64,000 nucleotides of DNA from Amphibalanus amphitrite (Eukaryota > Arthropoda > Thecostraca > Balanomorpha > Balanidae), in NCBI RefSeq assembly GCF_019059575.1, contig NW_024881779.1:354001-418000 (forward strand), given 5' to 3'. The notes under the pieces are model-generated. The model made no database searches. It saw only the letters and a program-made list of their open reading frames with translations, and was not told the DNA's origin. Made by a program: the position numbers and the translations under genes. Shown here one piece after another: positions 1-10,233 of this stretch. Within the stretch, counting starts at the first letter, position 1, and each line of letters begins with the position of its first letter.

Positions 1-3000
1 GCCGTTTGACCTACAGAGGTCAGCAAAGGTCACGTGGCCCAAATTTGCACAGCAGATTGTGGCCCACCCAGTAGAGCTAGAGCGCTAAAAATGGCACCAA
101 TCGACTCGCCAGCATCTAATCTTACTTTCCCAACACTCATTTGACCTTTCAAGGTCATGCGATGACCTAAGGTCATTTGTGGGCTATGTCGAAAATACAC
201 TTGCACAGCAGTTTTCGAGTAGATGGATTGACCGAATTCCAAATCAAAGCACACCATCGGGTAGCCCATAGGCCGTAGTAACTTTCCTTGCAAACCGCTT
301 TTCGATATGTGACCCCGTTTGACCTCGGCAGGTCAAAATGTGCAAATAAACGACACTCAATACGTCGCAGCCCGGATTCAGCCCAGATTCGGGACACCTC
401 CGATCAAGCTGAAACTCGCACACAATGTAGGCCATGACATGCCCAATCCACAGTCCAAGTCATTCGGTGGCACTCCCAGCCGTTTGACCTACAGAGGTCA
501 GCAAAGGTCACGTGGCCCAAATTTGCACAGCAGATTGTGGCCCACCCAGTAGAGCTAGAGCGCTAAAAATGGCACCAATCGACTCGCCAGCATCTAATCT
601 TACTTTCCCAACACTCATTTGACCTCTCAAGGTCATGCGATGACCTAAGGTCATTTGTGGGCTATGTCGAAAATACACTTGCACAGCAGTTTTCGAGTAG
701 ATGGATTGACCGAATTCCAAATCAAAGCACATCATCGGGTAGCCCATAGGCCGTAGTAACTTTCCTTGCAAACCGCTTTTCGATATGTGACCCCGTTTGA
801 CCTCGGCAGGTCAAAATGTGCAAATAAACGACACTCAATACGTCGCAGCCCGGATTCAGCCCAGATTCGGGACACCTCCGATCAAGCTGAAACTCGCACA
901 CAATGTAGGCCATGACATGCCCAATCCACAGTACAAGTCATTCGGTGACACTCCCAGCCGTTTGACCTACAGAGGTCAGCAAAGGTCATGTGGCCCAAAT
1001 TTGCACAGCAGATTGTGGCCCAGGTCAAACGGGGTCACATATCGAAAAGCGGTTTTCAAGGAAAGTTACTACGGCCTATGGGCTACCCGATGATGTGCTT
1101 TGAGTTGGAATTCGGTCAATCCATCTACTCGAAAACTGCTGTGCAAGTGTATTTTCGACATAGCCCACAAATGACCTTAGGTCATCGCATGACCTTGAGA
1201 GGTCAAATGAGTGTTGGGAAAGTAAGATTAGATGCTGGCGAGTCGATTGGTGCCATTTTTAGCGCTCTAGCTCTACTGGGTGGGCCACAATCTGCTGTGC
1301 AAATTTGGGCCACGTGACCTTTGCTGACCTCTGTAGGTCAAACGGCTGGGAGTGCCACCGAATGACTTGGACTGTGGATTGGGCATGTCATGGCCTACAT
1401 TGTGTGCGAGTTTCAGCTTGATCGGAGGTGTCCCGAATCTGGGCTGAATTCGGGCTGCGACGTATTGAGTGTCGTTTATTTGCACATTTTGACCTGCCGA
1501 GGTCAAACGGGGTCACATATCGAAAAGCGGTTTTCAAGGAAAGTTACTACGGACTATGGGCTACCCGATGATGTGCTTTGATTTGGAATTCGGTCAATCC
1601 ATCTACTCGAAAACTGCTGTGCAAGTGTATTTTCGACATAGCCCACAAATGACCGATGTCAAGGTCATCGCATGACCTTGAGAGGTCAAATGAGTGTTGG
1701 GAAAGTAAGATTAGATGCTGGCGAGTCGATTGGTGCCATTTTTAGCGCTCTAGCTCTACTGGGTGGGCCACAATCTGCTGTGCAAATTTGGGCTACGTGA
1801 CTTTTGCTGACCTCTGTAGGTCAAACGGCTGGGAGTGCCACCGAATGACTTGGACTGTGGATTGGGCATGTCATGGCCTACATTGTGTGCGAGTTTCAGC
1901 TTGATCGGAGGTGTCCCGAATCTGGGCTGAATCCGGGCTGCGACGTATTGAGTGTCGTTTATTTGCACATTTTGACCTGCCGAGGTCAAACGGGGTCACA
2001 TATCGAAAAGCGGTTTTCAAGGAAAGTTACTACGGCCTATGGGCTACCCGATGATGTGCTTTGATTTGGAATTCGGCAATCCATCTACTCGAAAACTGCT
2101 GTGCAAGTGTATTTTCGACATAGCCCACAAATGACCTTAGGTCATCGCATGACCTTGAGAGGTCAAATGAGTGTTGGGAAAGTAAGATTAGATGCTGGCG
2201 AGTCGATTGGTGCCATTTTCAGCGCTCTAGCTCTACTGGGTGGGCCACAATCTGCTGTGCAAATTTGGGCTACGTGACCTTTGCTGACCTCTGTAGGTCA
2301 AACGGCTGGGAGTGCCACCGAATGACTTGGACTGTGGATTGGGCATGTCATGGCCTACATTGTGTGCGAGTTTCAGCTTGATCGGAGGTGTCCCGAATCT
2401 GGGCTGAATCCGGGCTGCGACGTATTGAGTGTCGTTTATTTGCACATTGTGACCTGCCGAGGTCAAACGGGGTCACATATCGAAAAGCGGTTTTCAAGGA
2501 AAGTTACTACGGCCTATGGGCTACCCGATGATGTGCTTTGATTTGGAATTCGGTCAATCCATCTACTCGAAAACTGCTGTGCAAGTGTATTTTCGACATA
2601 GCCCACAAATGGCCTTAGGTCATCGCATGACCTTGAGAGGTCAAATGAGTGTTGGGAAAGTAAGATTAGATGCTGGCGAGTCGATTGGTGCCATTTTTAG
2701 CGCTCTAGCTCTACTGGGTGGGCCACAATCTGCTGTGCAAATTTGGGCCACGTGACCTTTGCTGACCTCTGTAGGTCAAACGGCTGGGAGTGCCACCGAA
2801 TGACTTGGACTGTGGATTGGGCATGTCATGGCCTACATTGTGTGCGAGTTTCAGCTTGATCGGAGGTGTCCCGAATCTGGGCTGAATTCGGGCTGCGACG
2901 TATTGAGTGTCGTTTATTTGCACATTTTGACCTGCCGAGGTCAAACGGGGTCACATATCGAAAAGCGGTTTTCAAGGAAAGTTACTACGGACTATGGGCT

Positions 3001-3395
3001 ACCCGATGATGTGCTTTGATTTGGAATTCGGTCAATCCATCTACTCGAAAACTGCTGTGCAAGTGTATTTTCGACATAGCCCACAAATGACCTTAGGTCA
3101 TCGCATGACCTTGAGAGGTCAAATGAGTGTTGGGAAAGTAAGATTAGATGCTGGCGAGTCGATTGGTGCCATTTTTAGCGCTCTAGCTCTACTGGGTGGG
3201 CCACAATCTGCTGTGCAAATTTGGGCTACGTGACCTTTGCTGACCTCTGTAGGTCAAACGGCTGGGAGTGCCACCGAATGACTTGGACTGTGGATTGGGC
3301 ATGTCATGGCCTACATTGTGTGCGAGTTTCAGCTTGATCGGAGGTGTCCCGAATCTGGGCTGAATCCGGGCTGAATCTGGGCTGAATATGGGCTG
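1..3395. repeat. 478-bp satellite array with an internal head-to-head inversion
   Basis: Units begin at 1, 479 and 957 in plus orientation. At 1022/1023 the array flips, and inverted units begin at 1023, 1501, 1984, 2461 and 2939. The period is 478 bp except for one 483-bp unit with a 5-bp insertion near 1651 and one 477-bp unit. Copies differ by only scattered substitutions. The last unit decays near 3365-3395 into short repeats of GGGCTGAAT. Each unit contains nine exact AGGTCA/TGACCT half-sites, arranged as everted pairs with spacers of 1 or 4 bases. Short open frames recur in every copy, but all positions are equally conserved, so I do not call them genes. The array runs off the left edge of the window. 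Confidence 0.95.
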
Positions 3396-4060
3396 TCTTG
3401 ACGGACATCATTTTTGACGCTTTCGCCGCATTTCATCATCTTTTGGTAATCTGTTTATTGATAGGCTGTCTGCATATTATGTAGCATTTCATTCGATATT
3501 TCGGCACGGAGTTTTTTTTTGGGGGGAAGAGGTAGAAGGGGATGACTTTATGATAGGAGGTTCTAGGTAAGACTCTTGTGCTACTTAGCACACCTTGATA
3601 TTTGCAATTTTCTTCAGTCTCTTTTCTGTTAACTTTCAAGTGAGGCAAATCTATTTTTGGATTCCCTACTTTACTGCTTTGGTGTCTAGTGCTTCCCACA
3701 CGTCTATGATTGTACATCATAGGTATTCATAACTGTATTATCTCATGATGGGCTTGCTGACAATAATGTCATCTATTGGCAATTGCCATTTGTAAACACA
3801 TTTTCAAATTTAGAGTTAAAAGTTGGCACAGTAAAGGTACTAGGTAGGTATGTACCTTATTTGACTCAGATCTATACCCGCTACATGCAATCACGTTAAT
3901 GTTCATCTTGCAATATAATTATGAATGATGTATAAAACACCTATCCCCTGCCAATTTTGATGACATGTTTTGCAATTTGCATATTGATGATGGAAATAAG
4001 TTTGAACTTAAACTTTTTTTTTAAGAAATTTGTAAATTTCAACTAGTTTTCCGAATATGT
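3396..4060. other. AT-rich intergenic stretch, no gene seen
   Basis: This lies between the satellite and the hAT-like end. Short open frames exist but show no domain, codon bias or splice context. Nothing else was recognised. Confidence 0.5.
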
Positions 4061-4202
4061 CCAATGTGTTTGTCACTTGTCCGTCCGATTTCCAAATCGG
4101 AATTCGGAAATTTTCGGAATTCCAAAATTTTCGGTTCCGATTGACACCTCTACCGGCCACGGCCGCCGACAGCGCCAGCAGGCAGGCGGCGGCGCGCAGC
4201 AT
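4008..4202 (-). pseudogene. Broken duplicate of the secreted-protein gene: signal peptide fused to transposon-like sequence
   Basis: The 64-residue frame starts with the same 17 residues as the intact gene at 6961 (MLRAAACLLALSAAVAG). It then diverges abruptly at 4152 into sequence that looks like a hAT end and stops at 4008. The four mature cysteines of the intact copy are missing. Because TATA box, initiator and leader are retained, it could still be transcribed and would encode a short chimeric secreted peptide. I treat it as a truncated pseudogene; expression is unknown. Confidence 0.6.
4061..4152. mobile_element. Possible hAT-type transposon terminus (right end)
   Basis: Read on the minus strand from 4152, the sequence begins TAGAGGTGTCAATCGG, which fits the common hAT terminal pattern (C/T)AGRGGTG. 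It continues into AATTCCGAAAATTTCCG-type palindromic repeats. The end abuts exactly the point where the inverted duplicate at 4153-4698 stops matching its partner, as expected if an insertion broke that copy. No matching opposite end or TSD was found in the window, so this rests on one terminus only. Confidence 0.4.
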
Positions 4203-4698
4203 CGCTGCCGCTGCTCCCGGGCCGCCGGTCGACGGTCTCTGGACGGCAGAGGGACGCGGTGGTCTCTCTCAGGCGCCTGGCGGGCGGCCTCTGGACGGCG
4301 GTGGGCTATATCACTCTCTGTGCCCTGGGTAGACGGGCCGGCCGCTGTGGAAGGCTGTGGAAGTCTGTCTGTGAGCCACGGACCCTGAGACGGCCGTGGG
4401 ACGCGGTGGGCTTCCTCACTCTCTCCCGGGCCGCAGCGGCAGACTGATGAGCTCCCTCCCAGTGCAGACAGTTTTATACACCTGATATATCGGGTACGGG
4501 TGAGACTGATACTGGCCGGGAGATGCGCGCCGTATCGGTGACTCAGCTGGGTGCGATAGGCGCCGCGGTGTCTCGGCCGGGACCGCCCCCAGCAGCACCT
4601 GTATATCAATCAGCGGGCCCGGTCGGTGCGGGTATAGTAGAGTCCCGAGATCCCGCGGTGCCGTGACGGTACGTACGATAACGGCTCAGGTATGGCGG
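4153..4698 (-). repeat. Left arm of a ~550-bp inverted duplication (promoter, leader, signal peptide)
   Basis: The reverse complement matches 6452-7010 almost throughout. The right arm has one extra ~17-bp copy of a GAGGCCGTCCA motif. The arm carries the same TATA box, initiator, leader and first 17 codons as the right arm. The arms are separated by 1.75 kb and are transcribed away from each other. Confidence 0.93.
4442..4478 (-). promoter_or_regulatory. Core promoter of the left duplicate (TATA box plus initiator)
   Basis: On the minus strand TATAAAA is at 4478-4472 and TCAGTC at 4447-4442. The presumed +1 A at 4445 is 33 bases from the first T of the TATA box, the same geometry as in the right arm. 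Confidence 0.6.
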
Positions 4699-6025
4699 TA
4701 ATGTTTTGTCGGATTCCGTTGGGATGTGATTCATACACACAGTATTTTCTCTATCCGGATGAAGAATCATGGCACCCTGGCTCTCGCCCCTACCACTCGT
4801 TGCCCGTGGGAGGTGTCTCCGAAATGCATGCCCGGCTCCCTATCGGCGCCTCACACTGCAGTGGCTCCAGAGGCAAGCCAGTCGGTCACTAACTATGAGC
4901 CAAGAGCCATCTACTAAGGTCATTTTGCGCCCGTAACTAAAACTTTGGTTTATGTTATTGAGGGGGATTTGATCTTGGAAACAAAACTAGGAGCGCAGAA
5001 AATATGCGTCATCGTAATACCAGCACGAATAAGACTTAACGATGCGTCGGTTTCTCCTGCAACGCACTGTATTTACTATATGTCCAAATGGGCGCGGCTT
5101 TTAGGCAATAACTGATTAATGAAGTAACTTCATTTCTCGATATTCGATGAGAAATGCGGTTTTTACGAGCGAGCGAGCGCAGCGAGCGAAGCGAAGTCAT
5201 TTCAATATAACGGAAAAATCTCAGTATGAGCGGCCCGGCCTGTAACGCTTTTGAGAGGCTTATATCTCAGCAACCGCTGGACCGATTGGCCTGCGGTCTT
5301 TTTTGCTGGGTAGCCCCATCCCTTCTACCCCGTAATTGACTACTGTTGATACATCTCAGTGACCGTCGTGGCACGTGCCACGTGAAAAGTCAAGGGTGTT
5401 CAAGCAGTTTTGCAAAAGTAGTGATTTTGAGAGGCCCATATCTCAGCCGCGGCTTGAACGATTGACTTGCGGTAAATTTTATAGGGTAGCCTACCAAAGG
5501 TCGGATACTCTTGATCTATGTGAGTGACCCTCAGTGCACGTGCAAAATACAACAATAAGAGGTGCCAAATTTGTTCCCATTTCAGTAACTCGGTAATTAC
5601 GGGGGCGATTTCGCTGAAACTTGGCATACAGGTAGGCAACCACCAGGCAATGCATTCCCATGTGTTGCGGTTAGGGCGCTACTGCACGTGCGCACATGCA
5701 GGGGGCGTTTCCAGATCTCGAGAACGGCTGGGCCGATTGCGCTCAAATTTGGTACACGGTTGGGGACCGGTTAGTAGGGTGCCGTGCAAAAGTCAGTTTG
5801 GACCCCGTTTGCACTTGCGCACGTGCAGAATGCCGCTTCCAGATCTCAGGAACGGCTGGGCCGATTGCGTTCAAATTTGGCACACCGCTAGCGACCGCTT
5901 AGAAGGGTGCTTTGCACAAACCCGTTGGAAGTACCCTCTTACTGGTATTATGAAATGCCTGTTTCACTTGACAAAAATGTGATAAAAGGACAGGAAGTGA
6001 GAGCTAAAGCGCTATATGTAAATAC
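4699..6025 (+). repeat. Diverged tandem repeat family with a conserved 'AACGGCTGGGCCGATTG' core
   Basis: From about 5230 to 5930 a ~130-bp motif recurs in diverged form: 'tatctcag/agatctc', then AACGGCTGGGCCGATTG, a 'TTCAAATTTGG' block, a 'gggtagcc/gggtgcc' block and GCACGTGC. Clear copies are at about 5710-5838 and 5839-5930, with weaker ones at about 5260, 5445 and 5580. A GAGCGAGCGCAGCGAGCGAA tract lies at 5171-5190. The same family recurs in reverse orientation at 30300-31110. The first 250 bases (4699-4950) show nothing recognisable. Confidence 0.7.
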
Positions 6026-6340
6026 ATGAGTCTGGTCGAAACGTTCGAGCATCAACTGGAAGGGTATCTTGGACCACTAGCCGCGTTTACACAGGTTTTG
6101 TTGCGAGTCCTTACCTTCACCCAAAATATAGGAGAACGTGCCATTGACGCTTTGAAACAACCAAAATGTTTTCATTTATCGCTACGAACAGCATTGCATC
6201 GAAATAAAGGAAGAATTAATGTGTTAAAGATTCGCCAAAAAACCTATGTAGCCAGGCATACTGTTAAAGTAGCAATATCCTTTACTGATTATCATTTATC
6301 AAGCGCTGAGTTGCCCGCAAACCTGACCCAGCCAACCTAG
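6026..6340 (+). CDS. Hypothetical 104-residue open frame
   Basis: The frame starts ATG AGT CTG, ends in TAG, and encodes a fairly ordinary mixed protein (residues 1-60 rich in Leu/Phe/Thr, then basic). No domain, signal peptide or membrane segment is evident. It lies between the dispersed repeat and the right arm of the inverted duplication. It could be a chance frame or an exon remnant. No promoter or polyadenylation signal was recognised close by. Confidence 0.2.
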   Translation: MSLVETFEHQLEGYLGPLAAFTQVLLRVLTFTQNIGERAIDALKQPKCFHLSLRTALHRNKGRINVLKIRQKTYVARHTVKVAISFTDYHLSSAELPANLTQPT

Positions 6341-6451
6341 CATTTCCACTGTACGTACGTTTTCTAAGTAGCGTTTTACTTTCCCGCGTCCCATCACAAA
6401 GCTTTAACTGTGTGGGCGACACTCGCACGAGGACGAACTCTACAGAATATC

Positions 6452-7010
6452 ACCGGCCATACCCGGTGAGCCGTTATCGTACGTACCGTCACGGCACCGC
6501 GGGATCTCGGGACTCTATACCCGCACCGACCGGGCCCGCTGATTGATATACAGGTGCTGCTGGGGGCGGTCCCGGCCGAGACACCGCGGCGCCTATCGCA
6601 CCCAGCTGAGTCACCGATACGGTACGCATCTCCCGGCCAGTATCAGTCTCACCTGTACCCGATATATCAGGTGTATAAAACTGTCTGCACTGGGAGGGAG
6701 CTCATCAGTCTGCCTCTGCGGCCCGGGAGAGAGTGAGGGAGCCCACACCGTCCCACGGCCGTCTCAGTGTCCGTGACTCACAGACAGACTTCCACAGCCT
6801 TCCACAGCGGCCGGCCCGTCTACCCAGGGCACAGAGAGTGATATAGCCCACCGCCGTCCAGAGGCCGTCCAGAGGCCGCCCGCCAGGCGCCTGAGAGAGA
6901 CCACCGCGTCCCTCTGCCGTCCAGAGACCGTAGACCGGCGGCCCGGGAGCAGCGGCAGCGATGCTGCGCGCCGCCGCCTGCCTGCTGGCGCTGTCGGCGG
7001 CCGTGGCCGG
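6452..7010 (+). repeat. Right arm of the ~550-bp inverted duplication
   Basis: This is the inverted partner of 4153-4698. It covers the promoter region, the 254-nt leader and codons 1-17 of the gene at 6961. Similarity ends inside the coding sequence, right after the alanine-rich signal peptide. Confidence 0.93.
6674..6710 (+). promoter_or_regulatory. TATA box plus TCAGTC initiator
   Basis: TATAAAA is at 6674-6680 and the arthropod-type initiator TCAGTC at 6705-6710, with the presumed +1 A at 6707, 33 bases from the start of the TATA box. The predicted leader of 254 nt runs to the ATG at 6961. The element is duplicated in the left arm. Confidence 0.65.
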
Positions 7011-7407
7011 CTCGACGAGCGCCCCGGAGCGCGCCGTCTGCGCCTTCCAGCAGCAGGAGCAAGAGTTCGGCACCGACGGCCACCCGGTCACCATCCAGGT
7101 GGCCGCCGACCGCGAGAGGTCGCCGTGCGGCCCCGGCCGCCGGTGTCAGCCGCTGCGCTGGAACGTCGACTACTGGCAACGCGGCGAGCTCATGCAAAAG
7201 ACCGTCACCGTGGCCTGGGTGTGCGCCGCCGTCGAGCCGCCCGTGGCCGCCGCGCCGCAGCCAAAGCTGTCCGGTGGCCGCCGCCGCCGCCGCCGCCGGG
7301 ACTGGGATCGGAGCGGTGCCGGGGAGCGGCGGCCGGCACAGGGGGCGCGGCGGACCGGCCGGCGGCGGCGGCCGGGCGGCCCAGGGGCGGCCAGGCGCCG
7401 ACTCTGA
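6961..7407 (+). CDS. Putative small secreted cysteine-containing protein (148 aa)
   Basis: The frame begins with a clear signal peptide (residues 1 to about 21: short basic start, then an Ala/Leu/Val core, cleavage plausible near STSA). The mature part has four cysteines (27, 56, 62, 88) in a ~65-residue section with a WNVDYW segment, followed by an arginine-rich tail with seven consecutive Arg at 107-113 and further basic clusters to the stop. The tail is encoded by a CGC/CGG-rich stretch. It could be a propeptide with basic cleavage sites, or intron read as coding if splicing occurs after about residue 90. A TATA/initiator promoter lies upstream at the right distance. The C-terminal cysteine spacing is loosely reminiscent of cystine-knot or cytokine-like secreted factors, but I cannot assign a family. 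No AATAAA was recognised downstream. Confidence 0.5.
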   Translation: MLRAAACLLALSAAVAGSTSAPERAVCAFQQQEQEFGTDGHPVTIQVAADRERSPCGPGRRCQPLRWNVDYWQRGELMQKTVTVAWVCAAVEPPVAAAPQPKLSGGRRRRRRRDWDRSGAGERRPAQGARRTGRRRRPGGPGAARRRL

Positions 7408-9036
7408 GACCGACCAGCGCAACGGTGTATGGGAGACCATACCGGACTGATGCAGTGATACACTGGTGAATGGGAAGAGCAAGGCCTTTGGCTTCAGCTT
7501 TAGTGTAATGACATTTTTTATGCTGTGATTACTGAATCTGCATTCATTTTTAGTGATAAGAAATGACTCTTGAGTGTTGAGTGTATGCGTGCTTCATGTG
7601 AGATGGGCCGCTGGGCACCATTCATCAATGCATCGTATGTCATGACAGTGGCGACGGAAGCGGGGAGGGGGGGGCAGTGGGGGCACGGCGCCCCCGTCTT
7701 CCAAGGGGGGCAAACATATCTTGCCCTAGCGAAATTGTTATCAATGAAATACCATCATACTTCCGTTCTACGTCATGAACATATGCCAGTTTGGCTGAGT
7801 ACTTTTTTTTATTAAGTTGATAGAGTGAGTATTTTGGATTGATATTGTTGTCAAGGTCGTCGTACATATTTTGATCACTTATTTGCTAGCATTTTACAGT
7901 GCGAGTGCTACCAACCATTACCAAAAAGGTTTGCAATAATTGGCTAACTTTAATGACGTCATTGGTTCAAATGAAACAAGTTGTTCAACGCGAACAACAG
8001 TCACGGTGACAGCCACAGTACCTATATGGTGCAGCACGTATTTGAACTGGACTGGGAGGCACCGTGCCCCCCCCCCAACCCAAATTACCGTCCGCCGCCT
8101 CTGTGTCATGGCATTTAGAAGACTAATGAGAACTGCAATTTTCATCCTTATTTTCCAGTTCCTCGTTTTCTGAGAACAGCTGTTGAACTAGTTCCTCCTC
8201 CATGTAAAAATTACCGTGCCATTCAACAATGATACAGAATGCAGAAAGCGCCAACCGGAGCATTGCGGTGGTAAACAGGGCGCATCATTTGGCCTCCATG
8301 GCATTAGCCCGTCTTCATACCGATGGGCTGTGCGCTATGTCTTCACATCAATGTACGTAACTGATGACCGCTGTGATGTATCCCCGAGTCCAGTTGTTAT
8401 AGACTCCCGGTGTACGGTCCGTCCGGACGCCGCGGTCCGATGGACTCTCTCACCCTCCTGTCGTGTGCTGGCGCCCCGTGTAGCGGGACTCACCGGTACC
8501 GCGCTACCCTCCGTTCCGCCGCGCCCGGCCACTGGCCGAGAGCTGCGCAGCGGTCGCGTTCGGTAGGCGCTCTTCTCCTCAGTTCATAGGCATCTCACGG
8601 GCCTGAAAAGGGAAAGATGAGTGGTGTAATTACACCGGAAATGCGCACGGTGTGATGGTAACATGTAACCACTAGCCATGGCTGTGTATTACCCTGTGTT
8701 TTCGGTGACCTGTAGGCTGAAGGGAGCCATGACTCAGCGGAACCGGGGGATGTCGAGATCCACAATCCAGTCACATTTATGCATCGGGAAGGTTCAAGAA
8801 TCGTCATACCCGGGCGTAAGATATTTCCGTTTCAATCTGATAAATTTTTCATTCTGTGCGGCATCCCCTTTTGTCGGCCCAACCCCCAATTGGTCTGAAA
8901 TTCCACCCTGCTTCGCGCGATCCCACTGTCTCAGCCCCCCCCCCCCCTCCCTGCCACCTCAGCGGCACCCATCCTGTCCGACCTCACTCCCTGTCAACAC
9001 CTCAAGTCCCCAGCTGGATCGTCTCGCTCCGTCAGT
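7408..9036. other. Intergenic, no gene recognised
   Basis: The stretch holds G- and C-runs near 7668-7710 and 8069-8079, a GC-rich patch at 8400-8580 and a C-run near 8937. There are no splice-bounded coding stretches I would defend. Confidence 0.5.
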
Positions 9037-9514
9037 GTGCACACGTCACTAACGCCCCGTAAAACCCTGATCTATCCCTCCGCCGGCCTCCGTTACTGTG
9101 CACACGTCACTAACGCCCCGTAAAACCCTGATCTATCCCCGACCGGCCTCCGTCAGTGTGCACACGTCACTAACGCCCCGTAAAACCCTGATCTATCCCC
9201 GACCGGCCTCCGTCAGTGTGCACACGTCACTAACGCCCCGTAAAACCCTGATCTATCCCCGACCGGCCTCCGTCAGTGTGCACACGTCACTAACGCCCCG
9301 TAAAACCCTGATCTATCCCCGACCGGCCTCCGTCAGTGTGCACACGTCACTAACGCCCCGTAAAACCCTGATCTATCCCCGACCGGCCTCCGTCAGTGTG
9401 CACACGTCACTAACGCCCCGTAAAACCCTGCTCTATCCCCGACCGGCCTCCGTCAGTGTGCACACGTCACTAACGCCCCGTAAAACCCTGATCTATCCCT
9501 CCGCCGGCCGACCG
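9037..9514 (+). repeat. 60-bp minisatellite, about 8 units
   Basis: The unit contains GTGTGCACACGTCACTAACG, then CCCCGTAAAACCCTG and ATCTATCCC, with an exact 60-bp period. Interior units share CCGACCGG after ATCTATCC, while the first and last units share a CTCCGCCGG variant instead. Because 60 is divisible by 3, the array reads as a 20-residue periodic frame, which I do not treat as a gene. Confidence 0.95.
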
Positions 9515-10100
9515 AGGCGTTTACGGCCCATTTATCCGCACTATATTCTCCGGCGGTGCGAAAATTCAGCGGCTGCGTCGATTGGCCGCTGTGGAGCCGC
9601 CGTTAATGTCGCCGCTGGCTGCCGTATATGGCCGCTGGCGACGGCCGGTCAGATGAAGTAGTCCGCGGAACGGACCCCCCCCCCCCCACGGCTCACTGTG
9701 CTGAGGGGCCCATTGGAGCCCGGCGCGTCACGGCGCCGTCTCAGGGACACACCTGAAGGAGCTGGCTTACCGATAGTTTAACCATAGGTCCAGCGCTCAA
9801 ATGTGTGCAGCAGTGCCACGGAGTCTACTTCTTGTGTTCAGGAATCTACTTTTCTTTGTCTCTATATCTTGCATAATTTTCCTGCCATAACTTAGAATTC
9901 CAGCTGATTCTTGACATCCCTGAACCTCTTTCGTTTAACTTCGGCGTCTCTTGCCTGCTCGTCTTTCGGAAGATTCCCGGCCTCATGTCTCCCCCACACG
10001 CACTGAACCTCCACACCCTCTCCCCGCCAGACGCCCCCCCCCCCCCCTGCGCCGCCGCTGGCGTTGGGCCGACCCGCTCTGACCGGGCCGTCCTCCACAG
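9515..10100. other. Intergenic or intronic sequence upstream of an exon
   Basis: C-runs occur at 9676-9688 and 10038-10048. The last ~20 bases form a pyrimidine-rich acceptor region ending TCCTCCACAG. No other gene was seen. Confidence 0.5.
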
Positions 10101-10233
10101 CGCTGCTGCCCAACATCCTGCTGCAGATGCGCATGTCGGAGCGCAAGCTGAACCTAGTGACGCACCACTCGGCGCTGCTGCTCGACTTTCTGCAGGAGAG
10201 CGCCGAGCAGCTGTTCACGCGCACGCAGTACCG
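10101..10233 (+). CDS. Internal coding exon of an unrecognised gene (partial)
   Basis: A 133-bp exon is bounded by the acceptor TCCTCCACAG (ending 10100) and the donor GTAGGT (10234). It completes a split codon with two bases and ends two bases into the next codon. The 43 full codons have strong third-position G/C bias and translate to a helical, leucine-rich segment containing MRMSERKLNLVTHH and LLLDFLQESAEQLF. The codon bias, splice sites and natural amino-acid composition together make this the most convincing host exon in the window. I do not recognise the protein. Neighbouring exons were not found, so flanking introns must be long. Confidence 0.6.

Noticed and set aside
319-3233. Conserved 63-109-codon frames in every satellite unit
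   Set aside because: Silent and replacement positions are equally conserved, several frames coexist, and their orientation follows the array inversion. They are a by-product of recent repeat homogenisation.
7650-8080. hAT-like CAGTGGCG end at 7646 paired with a GC-rich block near 8060
   Set aside because: No proper opposite terminus and no TSD; similarity is limited to G/C runs.
8790-8802. tRNA T-loop-like GGTTCAAGAATC
   Set aside because: No acceptor, D or anticodon stems around it. No tRNA gene was found anywhere in the window.
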